Shown here: positions 1 through 7,490 of the stretch, in pieces | Layout of the letters: each line of letters starts with the position of its first letter | Numbering within the stretch: position 1 is the first letter of the stretch | Assembly: GCA_016874915.1 (NCBI GenBank) | Contig: VGSW01000003.1 | Location: 1 to 55,178 of the forward strand | Reading direction: 5' to 3' | DNA: 55,178 bases | Source of the DNA: Deltaproteobacteria bacterium | GTDB lineage: Bacteria; Desulfobacterota; Desulfobaccia; Desulfobaccales; 0-14-0-80-60-11 | Notes under the pieces: model-generated | Told to the model about the DNA's origin: nothing | What the model saw: only the letters and a program-made list of their open reading frames with translations | The model's database searches: none | Made by a program: the position numbers and the translations under genes

Positions 1-2
1 GT

Positions 3-1754
3 AAAGTCGGCGGCAAGCTTTTGGGGGTCAACCTGCTGTCCCTGGTGGCGGCCCTGGTGGGGCTGCTCCTGGTGATGCAATATCTGGCTACCAGGCAGAT
101 TCTGGAGTGGCACGGCGAACGGGTGGAACTGACGGCTCGCCTGGTGCTGGCGGAATACCTGGGCAAAATCCAGCGGGTGGCCCAGGCCGCCAGCCTGCTG
201 GCGGACAACCCCAGCTACGCCGAACTCCTGGCCGCGGGGGACGCCGACAGTCTGCGCCGCCTCGCCCTTCCCATGATGAAGGCCACCGGCCTCCATGTTC
301 TCACCATCACCGACCGAAAGGGAATAATCCTGGCCCGGGCCCACGACCCCGAAGCTATCGGGGTGAACATTTCCAGCAATCCCCTGGTGCGGGCGGCGCT
401 CAAGGGCAAAGACGCGGTGCGCATGACCCAATGGAAGGATTCCATCGTGCTCAGCGCCTCCACCCCCATTTTTTCCGAGGACAAGGTGGTGGGGGTGATC
501 CTCACCGGCCTCCTGGTGGACCGGGGCTTTGTGGAATCCCTGTCCCGGCCTGGGGCCGAAGTGGCCCTCTTCTTTGCCAACCGCCTAGTGGTCAATTCTT
601 TCAAGAATCTCACGGAAACCGCGTTGAACGAAATTCGGCGGAGCAAAGAGCTGGCCGCAGCCGGCTCCCCCCCGCCGACCCGGGTCCAGAGCCTGAAACT
701 GGGCGACCAGGACTATACCCTGTTCTACCTGCCCCTGGAGGAAGAAGACGTCAAGCCCTGGGAAAACCTCATCGTGGTGGGGGTGAACCGCAAGGAAATG
801 GACGCCACCCTGCGCGGCTTAAAACTGGTGATCTTCGGGGTGGGGGGCGCCGCGGCCTTCCTGGGGGCGATTCTCAGCTTCTCGCTCTCCCTGGGCATGC
901 GCCGCCAGATCTCTTCCCTGGCCGAGGGCACCCGGCAGGTGACCCAGGAGGCCGCCTTGGCAGGGGACATCCCGGTGACCTCCCGGGACGAACTGGGGGA
1001 GCTGGCCGAGTCCTTCAACGCCATGACCCGGGCCCTAAGGGAGAAAACCCGGCTCCTCCAGGAAGAGCGCGACCGGGTGGCGGCCAACGCCGATTTTCTC
1101 TCCATGATCGTCCATGACATCAAGGCGCCCTTGACCGGGGTGCGCCTCACCATCGAAGCCCTCCAGGATGAAACCCTGCCCCCGGAGATTCATCAGAAGC
1201 TCCAGGCCATCATCCGGCGCAGCGAGACCCTGCTGCTGCATCTGCACAACGTCCTCGATCTGAGCCGGCTGGAATCGGGACGCCTGGTCCTGAAGCCCGA
1301 GGCCGTGCCTCCCAGGTTCATCGTGCAGCGGACCCTGCACCACTTCAGCGCCCTGGCTCAGCAGCAGGGAGTGAACCTGACCGCCGACGCCGAATCCGAT
1401 CTCCCTCCCATTATGGTGGATGAGCCGTCCTTGGACCGGGTGCTGTCCAACCTCCTGGCCAACGCCCTGGCGGCCACGCCTGCGGGGGGTGAAATCCGGG
1501 TGGCGGCCCACTTACTGCCCCCCGGCGACGGCCAGGGGGTGGAAATCACCGTGGCGGACACCGGCTGCGGTCTCAACCCTGAGCTCAGGGAACATCTCTT
1601 TGAAAAATATCTCTTCAATCGGGAAAAGACGGGGAGCTCGGGCCTGGGCCTTTACATCTGCAAAACCCTGGTGGAGGCCAACCACGGCCGTATTTGGGTG
1701 GAAAGCGACCCGGGCCGGGGAACCATCTTCCACCTGGGTTTTCCGGTTGGGTAG
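3..1754 (+). CDS. Membrane sensor histidine kinase (5' end off the window)
   Basis: The protein is a two-transmembrane sensor kinase that should autophosphorylate on His and pass phosphate to a response regulator. The reading frame is open to the left edge, so the true start probably lies outside; an in-frame TTG at 21 is only the first possible internal start. Order seen: TM helix (about residues 3-25), extracytoplasmic sensor region resembling a dCache/CHASE domain, second TM near 270-290, HAMP linker, DHp helix with the phosphoacceptor in VHDIKAPLTG (His near residue 365), and a complete ATPase domain (N box LLANAL, G1 VADTGCGL, G2 SSGLGLYICK). A receiver-only protein lies 370 bp downstream and is a plausible partner. 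The ligand cannot be told from sequence. Confidence 0.9.
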   Translation, partial: KVGGKLLGVNLLSLVAALVGLLLVMQYLATRQILEWHGERVELTARLVLAEYLGKIQRVAQAASLLADNPSYAELLAAGDADSLRRLALPMMKATGLHVLTITDRKGIILARAHDPEAIGVNISSNPLVRAALKGKDAVRMTQWKDSIVLSASTPIFSEDKVVGVILTGLLVDRGFVESLSRPGAEVALFFANRLVVNSFKNLTETALNEIRRSKELAAAGSPPPTRVQSLKLGDQDYTLFYLPLEEEDVKPWENLIVVGVNRKEMDATLRGLKLVIFGVGGAAAFLGAILSFSLSLGMRRQISSLAEGTRQVTQEAALAGDIPVTSRDELGELAESFNAMTRALREKTRLLQEERDRVAANADFLSMIVHDIKAPLTGVRLTIEALQDETLPPEIHQKLQAIIRRSETLLLHLHNVLDLSRLESGRLVLKPEAVPPRFIVQRTLHHFSALAQQQGVNLTADAESDLPPIMVDEPSLDRVLSNLLANALAATPAGGEIRVAAHLLPPGDGQGVEITVADTGCGLNPELREHLFEKYLFNREKTGSSGLGLYICKTLVEANHGRIWVESDPGRGTIFHLGFPVG

Positions 1755-2119
1755 CTTTCAGCTATCAGCAGTCAGCGGTCAGCTATTTTTTATCTGCACG
1801 ATTCCCATGGGCTTTTTGGCTTACATCAAACGCTTTTTACTATACATAACGACTTAAATAATTGCACATCGTCAGATAACGGTGGGAAGGGGAAATAGAC
1901 CTATGTTCTCCAAAGATTGAGAAATTCCCTCCCCCGGCGAGGGGGGAGGATTAGGGTGGGGGTGGCGTCGTCTTGGCATTTAAAGGGATGGCAAGTTGCC
2001 ACCATCCCCCTCTCACCTCGCAGGGAGGGGGAGTTTGCCATTACGAGGCCTACTCTCCATTAGGTTAACGAAACAATAATTGACGCTACGTATAAAATAG
2101 CTGAAAGCTGACAGCTAAA
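1753..2119. repeat. Heptad-repeat element A (inverted 7-bp arrays around a GC-rich spacer)
   Basis: Five 7-bp units of the form AGCNNTC run from 1753 to 1787, starting on the kinase stop codon. Three units in the opposite orientation lie at 2099-2119. A 13-bp stretch, AGCTTTCAGCTAT, is shared as an inverted repeat. The 311-bp interior has no gene. It contains an imperfect GC-rich inverted repeat (about 1926-1965 against 2006-2035). The same heptad family recurs at 3991, 12504, 20739 and 50453. Confidence 0.7.
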
Positions 2120-2127
2120 ATTAAGAA

Positions 2128-2499
2128 ATGAAGCCAAGCGTTCTGGTCATCGACGACGACCCCTTTACCCGGGAAGCCCTGGCGGCCATCCTGGTGCGGG
2201 CTGGCTACCAGGTGGACTCTCTGGCCGGCGCCGGTTGGGAAGGGGAGGCGGAATCCTTTTCCCAGCTTTATCAGGTGGCGGTGGTGGACTTTCACCTCCC
2301 CACCGTTAACGGCCTGGAGTTGGCCCGGCGCCTTAAAGCCTGCCAGCCGGAGTGCCGCATCATCATGATTTCCTCGGAACTTCCCCGGCTGCCGGAAAGC
2401 GCCGCTTCGGTGGTGGTGGACCGCTTTCTGGCCAAGCCCTTCTCCAAAGACGTTATCCTGGAGGCCATCGCCCTGCTTTGCCCCCCCCAGGCGCCTTGA
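2128..2499 (+). CDS. Receiver-only response regulator
   Basis: This 123-residue protein is a stand-alone CheY-like receiver domain with no output domain. The acidic pocket is DDD at residues 9-11. The phosphoacceptor is Asp54 in VVDFHLP, the switch Ser is S82, and the conserved Lys is K103 in AKPF. It follows the kinase at 3-1754 with only a repeat element between them, so phosphorylation by that kinase is a reasonable inference. Its TGA stop (2497-2499) overlaps a TTG start of tilS as TTGA, suggesting translational coupling between a signalling protein and a tRNA-modifying enzyme. Confidence 0.9.
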   Translation: MKPSVLVIDDDPFTREALAAILVRAGYQVDSLAGAGWEGEAESFSQLYQVAVVDFHLPTVNGLELARRLKACQPECRIIMISSELPRLPESAASVVVDRFLAKPFSKDVILEAIALLCPPQAP

Positions 2500-3956
2500 T
2501 CCAACCCCTTCTGGACCCGGCCCGGGCCGCGGACTTGCTGTCCTGGGTCTTGGATTACGTCCGCCGGGAAGCGATGTTCGCCGCCGGTGACCGGGTTCTG
2601 GCCGCGGTATCCGGCGGGCCGGACTCCGTGGCCCTCCTCCATCTCCTATACCGTCTCCGGGCTGACCTGCAAATAGCCCTGGGAGTGGCCCATTTCGACC
2701 ATGGCCTCCGGGGGGAGGAGTCCCTGGAGGAGGGGCGGTTTGTGGCCGGCCTGGCCCGGAGCCTGGACTTGCCATACTTTTCGGGGCAGGGGCTGGTACG
2801 GGAAATGGCCCAACGGGAAAAGCTCTCTCTCCAGATGGCGGCCCGGCAGCTGCGCTTGGATTTTCTTAAAGAAACCTGCCGGAGCCAGGGATTTACTAAA
2901 CTGGCGTTGGGCCACACCGCGGACGACCAGGTGGAGCTCTTTTTCCTGCGCCTGCTCCGGGGCGCGGGGCCGGAAGGCCTGAAAGGCATGTGGCCCGCCA
3001 CTGCTGAGGGCCTGGTGCGCCCCTTGCTGGCCGTGGGCAAGGAAGCGGTGCGATTCTGGCTGGAGCAGGAAGGCCTCCCTTACCGAGAGGACCCCAGCAA
3101 CTTGAACCGCCGATTTCTCCGCAGCCGGGTGCGCCTGGACCTGGTGCCGGAGCTGGAGCGCTCTTACAACCCCCGCCTGAAAGAGGCGGTGTGGCGCACC
3201 CAGGCCCTGCTGCAGGAAGAGGAGCGCTTCCTGTCCCAAGAAACCGCGCGGCTCTTAAACGAGGTGGGCCGGGACCGGGGACCGGATTTCCATTCTTTAA
3301 ACCTGCCAGGCTTGTGGAAATTAGATGAGCTCTTCCAAAAAAGGCTGCTCCGGGAGGCCGTGGGGAAAATTTTGGGCGACCGGGCCTTGACCGCCGCCCA
3401 GGTGGAGAGCCTCCTGGACCTGGCCCGGGGGGAAAAAAGCGGCGGCGTCACCGCCCTGGGGGACTGCCGGGTGGCCCGGGCGGGTTCTGAGCTCCACGTG
3501 TTCCGGCGCCTGCCGCCTCCATCCGGCGTAATTACCCTGTTGCCGCCCTCCGGGGTGGTGGAGGCCCCTGACGGCTGGAGCTGGGAAATCCGGGAAGGCG
3601 CAGGCCGCCCGGAGGTTTCCCAAGCTCCACCCCCTAACGTGGCCTGGATTGACGGGGAAAAAGTCACCCCACCCTTGCAGGCCCGTTATTTCCGTCCAGG
3701 AGACCGTTTCTGGCCCGCCGGCGCGCTTGGCGCCAAAAAGCTTCAGGACTTCCTGGTGAACCAGAAAATTCCCCGATGGCTGCGGCTTTATGTCCCCTTA
3801 GTGGCCGACGCCCGCCAGATCCTCTGGGTGGCGGGCCTGCGGGTGGCCGAACCGGTTAAACCCACCCCGGCCAGCCGCCGCGTCCTACAACTCCAACTAT
3901 CTCCCCACACCCCCCCCACCCGGCGTCTTTGGGAAATGCTTTTGGCTTGCCGGTAG
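2496..3956 (+). CDS. tilS: tRNA(Ile)-lysidine synthase TilS
   Basis: TilS attaches lysine to C34 of the CAU-anticodon isoleucine tRNA, so that it reads AUA and is charged with Ile. The N-type ATP pyrophosphatase P-loop is SGGPDS near residue 39, followed by HFDHGLRG and the LGHTADDQVE motif. A C-terminal TilS substrate-binding domain is recognisable around RYFRPGDRFWPAG and KKLQDFLVNQKIPRW. The frame is open far upstream, but that part reads as an out-of-frame copy of the response regulator. TTG 2496, overlapping the upstream stop, is therefore the likeliest start (486 aa, normal for the family). ATG 2574 is an alternative but would leave only about a dozen residues before the P-loop. Confidence 0.93.
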   Translation: MIQPLLDPARAADLLSWVLDYVRREAMFAAGDRVLAAVSGGPDSVALLHLLYRLRADLQIALGVAHFDHGLRGEESLEEGRFVAGLARSLDLPYFSGQGLVREMAQREKLSLQMAARQLRLDFLKETCRSQGFTKLALGHTADDQVELFFLRLLRGAGPEGLKGMWPATAEGLVRPLLAVGKEAVRFWLEQEGLPYREDPSNLNRRFLRSRVRLDLVPELERSYNPRLKEAVWRTQALLQEEERFLSQETARLLNEVGRDRGPDFHSLNLPGLWKLDELFQKRLLREAVGKILGDRALTAAQVESLLDLARGEKSGGVTALGDCRVARAGSELHVFRRLPPPSGVITLLPPSGVVEAPDGWSWEIREGAGRPEVSQAPPPNVAWIDGEKVTPPLQARYFRPGDRFWPAGALGAKKLQDFLVNQKIPRWLRLYVPLVADARQILWVAGLRVAEPVKPTPASRRVLQLQLSPHTPPTRRLWEMLLACR

Positions 3957-3990
3957 GGCAGAATTTGAGGGGAGGGCCGGGGGACACTTT

Positions 3991-4018
3991 AGTTGTCAGT
4001 TGCCAGTTCCCAGTTCCT
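3991..4018 (+). repeat. Heptad array B
   Basis: Four tandem 7-bp units (AGTTGTC, AGTTGCC, AGTTCCC, AGTTCCT) begin 34 bp after the tilS stop. No inverted partner array was found before the next gene. It belongs to the same YCNGYNN family as the arrays at 1753, 12504, 20739 and 50453. Confidence 0.7.
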
Positions 4019-4102
4019 AGTAAAAAGATGTCAGTATGAGCCCCAGCTTGCTGCCCACTAATAAATCCCTCCCCTCAAACTCCCCTACCCGCCCCCTGGT
4101 AG

Positions 4103-4151
4103 GGGCGTGATTTATCACGCCCGCTGGAGTCGGGCGCAATAAATTGCGCCC
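4103..4151. repeat. Twin perfect palindromes
   Basis: Two adjacent hairpins each have a 9-bp perfect stem and a 2-nt loop: GGGCGTGATTTATCACGCCC at 4103-4122 and GGGCGCAATAAATTGCGCCC at 4132-4151. They share the arm start GGGCG and the spacing, so they look like units of one dispersed intergenic repeat. No T-tract follows, so a simple terminator role is not supported. Confidence 0.7.
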
Positions 4152-4174
4152 ATACATGGGATTGGGGATGGGGG

Positions 4175-4221
4175 TTTGGGGGAAGGGGCAAGGGCGGGCG
4201 CCCTTGGCCCCTTCCCCCAAA
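4175..4221. repeat. GC-rich imperfect palindrome, copy 1
   Basis: A long inverted repeat starts TTTGGGGGAAGGGG and ends CCCCTTCCCCCAAA, with an inner arm pair AAGGGCG/CGCCCTT. Related palindromes occur at 7121-7165 and 7263-7306, which indicates a dispersed family. The remaining intergenic sequence from 4019 to 4334 shows no gene. Confidence 0.65.
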
Positions 4222-4334
4222 TAAACCGGGCCGGGATGGGGGTTGCCCATTCCGGCCCGGTGGTGGCGGCCTCGAACGGAGGTAAGCCCGGGGCCGTTTA
4301 TTTGGTATGGGAGATTTGCTGGCAGTTTATCGTC

Positions 4335-4658
4335 TTACTTCTTGTCCTCCTTGGGCTTTTCCGGGGTGGTTACCGGCTTCTTGTCGTCCTTTTTAGACTT
4401 CTTGGAGTCCTTCTTGTCGGTCTTCTTGGACTTGTCCTGGTCTCCGGGTTTTACCTCGGTTTTGCCCTTGACATCCGCGGGTTTGGTTTCTTCCTTGGTC
4501 ACCGGTTTGACTTCCTTGGAAGCCTGAGGCTGGGCCCCGGGGGTTTCCATCTTTACTTCCGGTTTGCCGGTTTCTTTGGTGGCGGTTTGAGCCATTCCCG
4601 GGCCGGCCAGACTCAGGGCAAAGGCAATGGCAGTCAAAGTGATGATAAATTTTTTCAT
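4335..4658 (-). CDS. Small secreted lysine/proline-rich protein
   Basis: I do not recognise a family. The 107-residue product has a clean Sec signal peptide (MKKFIITLTAIAFALSLAGP, cleavage likely after GMAQ). The rest is low-complexity, built almost entirely of Lys, Glu, Asp, Pro, Thr and Ser, and becomes strongly basic towards the C-terminus. A good ribosome-binding site (AAGGAG) precedes the ATG. The mature chain is probably disordered and exported. Such chains can bind nucleic acid, polyanions or cell-wall material, but nothing here decides between these. Confidence 0.75.
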   Translation of the reverse strand: MKKFIITLTAIAFALSLAGPGMAQTATKETGKPEVKMETPGAQPQASKEVKPVTKEETKPADVKGKTEVKPGDQDKSKKTDKKDSKKSKKDDKKPVTTPEKPKEDKK

Positions 4659-4888
4659 GGTGTTTCGTTTCTCCTTGATTAGGTCATGGTCGCCAAGGGC
4701 GACTTAATCTCCTTATATGCATATGTCTTGCCAGATTCAAAATGGTCGGAAAAAATTATAAGTGCCATGAAATATTAGATAAATACAAACAATAATCTTC
4801 TTCCGGGATTTTCGGTCACCTCCCTGAAAACGGGAAAATCTCAATTTGAGAGAGAGGATTTATAGGGGCTTTTTCCTTATCAAATTGA

Positions 4889-4918
4889 GAATGGGCCGCC
4901 GTGGCCGGCGGCCCATTC
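4889..4918 (-). terminator. Strong hairpin downstream of the aminotransferase
   Basis: A perfect 13-bp GC-rich stem (GAATGGGCCGCCG at 4889-4901 against 4906-4918) has a 4-nt loop. It lies 45 bp beyond the stop of the minus-strand aminotransferase. No clear U-tract follows on that strand, so termination is inferred from position and stability only. No gene is seen in 4659-4963. Confidence 0.45.
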
Positions 4919-4963
4919 AAGATAAATCCGGGGCTCAGGGAAGGCTGAAAAGAAAAGTTTTTC

Positions 4964-6139
4964 TTATTGAGAATTTCGCTGATTCAAATAGATCTTCAAT
5001 CTTCGCAGGGCTTCCTCAATATTTTCCAGGGAGTTGGCGTAAGAAAACCTGAGGAACCCTTCGCCGCCGGGGCCGAAGTCGATGCCCGGAGTCACCCCCA
5101 CCCCGGCCTTTTCCAAAATGTCGAAGGCCAGGCCGTAGGAGTCCAGGGACAGGTGCCGGGCATTGACGAACACGTAAAACGCGCCGGTGGGGGGGAAGGG
5201 GATGCGGAAGCCCAGCTCCTGCAAGCCTTCCAACAAAAACCGGCGCCGTTTATTATAAACGGCCCGCATCTTCTCCACCTCCGGGCCGGCCTGGGTCAGC
5301 GCCGCGATCCCGGCCCGCTGCACGAAGGGGTTGGCGGAGATGAAGAAGTTCTGCATGAGCTTCTGGAGGGGCCGGACGAAGTCCAGGGGCGCGATGAGGT
5401 ATCCCAGGCGCCAGCCGGTCATGGCGTAGAGCTTGGAAAAACCGTTGATGACAAAGGCCCGGTCGGTGAACCCCAGGATGGAGTGCTCTTTGCCCTCATA
5501 GACCAGGCCATGGTAAATCTCGTCAGAGACGATGTACGGGCCCAACTCCGCCAACTTCGCCAGCCGCGAGGCCGGTAGCAAAGTGCCCGTGGGGTTGGCC
5601 GGCGAATTGATGATAATGGCCTTGGTGCGCCCGTGGATGTATGGCCCCAACTCCTCGGGGCGGAACTGGAAGCCGTCTTCTTCGGATACCGGGACATAGC
5701 GGGGGTGGGCGTCCACCAGCTTGATGAAGTTGGGATAACAGGCGTAGTGGGGGTCGGTGAGGAGGACCTCATCTCCGGGGTTGAGCAGCCCGGCGAAAAT
5801 CAGGATCATGGCCGGGGAGGTGCCGGAGGTGACGATGAACTGCTCCGGCTTTACCCAGGCGCCGTACTTCTCCAAATAGTGCTGGCTTAAGTGCTCCCGC
5901 AACTCCAGCAGTCCCTGGGAGTGGGTGTACGAGGTTTCCCCCGCGGTCATGGCCCGGATGGCCGCGTCTTTCACCGCCTGGGGGGTGTCGAAGTCCGGCT
6001 CCCCGATCTCCAGGTGGATGATGGACTCCCCTTGCCTTTCCAATTCCTGGGCCCGCTCCAGGATGTCCATGACCAGGAAGGGAGTGATTTCCTGGGCCCG
6101 ACGGGAGATGGCAGTATTAAAGCTCTCCTTTGATTTCAT
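4964..6139 (-). CDS. PLP-dependent class I/II aminotransferase (AspC-like)
   Basis: This 391-residue fold-type I aminotransferase moves an amino group between an amino acid and a 2-oxoacid in the cytoplasm. Seen: the substrate-side stretch EIGEPDFDTP, NSPANPTG with the cofactor-contacting Asn182, SDEIYHGL with Asp206 and Tyr209, and the Schiff-base lysine in NGFSKLYAMTGWR (Lys236). A C-terminal FLRFSYA carries the carboxylate-binding Arg. Length and motifs fit the aspartate/alanine/methionine aminotransferase cluster; the exact substrate cannot be assigned. The ATG start is supported by family alignment; the ribosome-binding site is weak. The 6140-6401 upstream region has no further gene. Confidence 0.92.
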   Translation of the reverse strand: MKSKESFNTAISRRAQEITPFLVMDILERAQELERQGESIIHLEIGEPDFDTPQAVKDAAIRAMTAGETSYTHSQGLLELREHLSQHYLEKYGAWVKPEQFIVTSGTSPAMILIFAGLLNPGDEVLLTDPHYACYPNFIKLVDAHPRYVPVSEEDGFQFRPEELGPYIHGRTKAIIINSPANPTGTLLPASRLAKLAELGPYIVSDEIYHGLVYEGKEHSILGFTDRAFVINGFSKLYAMTGWRLGYLIAPLDFVRPLQKLMQNFFISANPFVQRAGIAALTQAGPEVEKMRAVYNKRRRFLLEGLQELGFRIPFPPTGAFYVFVNARHLSLDSYGLAFDILEKAGVGVTPGIDFGPGGEGFLRFSYANSLENIEEALRRLKIYLNQRNSQ

Positions 6140-6401
6140 AAATCCGTAAAATACCAGGAGGTTAGGCGGAAAGCAAGAATTATTAAGATGTTCAAAGCCT
6201 TAAACTTTTTCTTGAAAACTCGAGAGAGAGTTTCAGCTAATAATTGAAACCAGAGGTAACCATGAAAAAATTTACCTGGATTAATGCCCCCATTAAATAA
6301 TGGGCGTAAAAACCTGAATAAAACTCTTAACCTTTTTCTAGAACCTCACCCTTAACGCGTTCACTGTAATCTATTTCTCCCTTGCAGATGGCCGCCGGCC
6401 A

Positions 6402-6431
6402 TTGACAAGCGCCCACTTCCCCTGATATATT
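6402..6431 (+). promoter_or_regulatory. Sigma-70-type promoter of tRNA-Pro
   Basis: A consensus -35 TTGACA (6402-6407) and a -10 TATATT (6426-6431) are separated by 18 bp. They lie 11 bp upstream of the first tRNA base, as expected for direct transcription of a tRNA. Confidence 0.75.
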
Positions 6432-6441
6432 TTAACGTTGT

Positions 6442-6518
6442 CGGGACGTGGCGCAGCCTGGTAGCGCACCTGAATGGGGTTCAGGGGGTCGGAGGTTCAA
6501 ATCCTCTCGTCCCGACCA
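6442..6518 (+). tRNA. tRNA-Pro (anticodon GGG)
   Basis: A 77-nt cloverleaf can be drawn. The acceptor arm CGGGACG pairs with CGTCCCG, the D-arm contains AGCCTGGTAGCGC, the anticodon stem is CCTGA/TCAGG, and the T-arm contains GGTTCAAATCC. The 7-nt anticodon loop ATGGGGT puts GGG at 6476-6478, decoding CCC and CCU proline codons. The 3' CCA is encoded (6516-6518). Promoter and terminator flank it, so it is a single-gene unit. Confidence 0.97.
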
Positions 6519-6540
6519 GGAATTAGTCAGGTATTACAAG

Positions 6541-6574
6541 AGGTTGGCAGACGTGAGGCTGTCAGCCTTTTTTT
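6541..6574 (+). terminator. Rho-independent terminator of tRNA-Pro
   Basis: A 10-bp stem with two G-U pairs (AGGTTGGCAG at 6541-6550 against CTGTCAGCCT at 6559-6568) and an 8-nt loop runs straight into seven T residues, 22 bp after the tRNA. Confidence 0.75.
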
Positions 6575-6713
6575 GGTGGAGATTTTCGTGGTTTTTGCGC
6601 CCCTGGCCTTTGGACAAATGGTCTGAGTCGCATTATTCAATATATAATTAATGCCAGGCGGGTTCCCCGACTGAAAAACTGAGAACCGGCTTTATAAAGG
6701 AGGCTCAACTTAC

Positions 6714-7085
6714 ATGCACGAGTACGGTTTGGTGCAAGAGGTGGTGTTGCTGCTGCTCAAAAAGCTTCAAGAAGGGGTGTGCCCGGAAGCCGGGAATATG
6801 GAAGTGGTCTTAAGAGTGGGGGGATTCGCGGTGCATTCCGTCGCGGCTACCCGGCAGGCTTACGAGGTGCTCACCAAAGACACTCCCCTGGAGTCCTCCA
6901 GGTTGACCCTGACCATCTCGCCGGTGACCTTGAACTGCCCCGGCTGCGGCTACCAAGAGACCCTGGGGGATGATCAGGTGGATCCCCACGACCCCCTGCC
7001 CCTGGCGGAATGCCCCCGGTGCGGCCAGGTGGGCCCGGTCCATGGAGGCCGGGGGGTGGAATCTTTGGAACTGGTATGTGATTAA
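6714..7085 (+). CDS. hypA: HypA-family nickel metallochaperone
   Basis: HypA delivers nickel during [NiFe]-hydrogenase (or urease) maturation, together with HypB. The 123-residue protein has the diagnostic N-terminal MHE with the nickel-ligand His2, and a zinc finger made of two CPxC pairs (CPGCGYQ and CPRCGQ). Its length is normal. A strong AAGGAGG ribosome-binding site precedes ATG 6714. No other hyp or hydrogenase genes are visible in this window, so it stands alone here. The call rests on MHE and the zinc finger; the central region is divergent. Confidence 0.85.
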   Translation: MHEYGLVQEVVLLLLKKLQEGVCPEAGNMEVVLRVGGFAVHSVAATRQAYEVLTKDTPLESSRLTLTISPVTLNCPGCGYQETLGDDQVDPHDPLPLAECPRCGQVGPVHGGRGVESLELVCD

Positions 7086-7120
7086 ACAGAGTTTTTGGAG
7101 CCTGCTTCGAAAAGTCGTTG

Positions 7121-7306
7121 TTTGGGAGGGGACCAAGGGCGCCCGCCCTTGCCCCCTCCTCCAAACCCTCTCCCCCAATCCCTAAAGGGAGATAATCAGG
7201 CTGAGGAAGTCGGGGCCTGCGCCCCGACTTCCTCAGCCTCCTTAAAGGGTTGGGAGGGGGGCTTGGGGGGAGGGCAGGGAGCGTTGCTCCCTGGCCCTCC
7301 TCCCAA
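7121..7306. repeat. Cluster of three long palindromes
   Basis: Three inverted repeats follow hypA. The first is 7121-7165 (TTTGGGAGGGG to CTCCTCCAAA, inner AAGGGCG/CGCCCTT, a relative of 4175-4221). The second is 7198-7239, a perfect 19-bp stem starting AGGCTGAGGAAGTCGGGG with a 4-nt loop. The third is 7263-7306 (inner GGGAGC/GCTCCC with GTT loop). None is followed by a T-tract. The rest of 7086-7490 holds no gene; two reverse-oriented heptad units lie at 7424-7437. Confidence 0.65.
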
Positions 7307-7490
7307 AATATCTCTTCAAGAAGCCTCCAACTTCTTCAGACGCCCGGATCGAGGCCGCCTCTCCTTGACTGGCCCTCCCCGGTGATTATCCTTAACCCAA
7401 CATGCAAGAACCAAACGCGCCCGCCGAAAACTGAAAACTCACCCCCCGATCTTTTCTTACCCCTCCCAGGCGGGTTAACAGGAGAAAACC

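Noticed and set aside
6262..6306. A 12-codon frame (ATGAAAAAATTTACC...) followed by a palindrome, looking like a leader peptide with attenuator
   Set aside because: No amino-acid bias, weak ribosome-binding site, no downstream gene until the tRNA, and no T-tract; chance is the simpler explanation.
6714..7085. hypA considered as part of a hydrogenase maturation operon in the window
   Set aside because: No hypB-F or hydrogenase subunit gene is present on either side.
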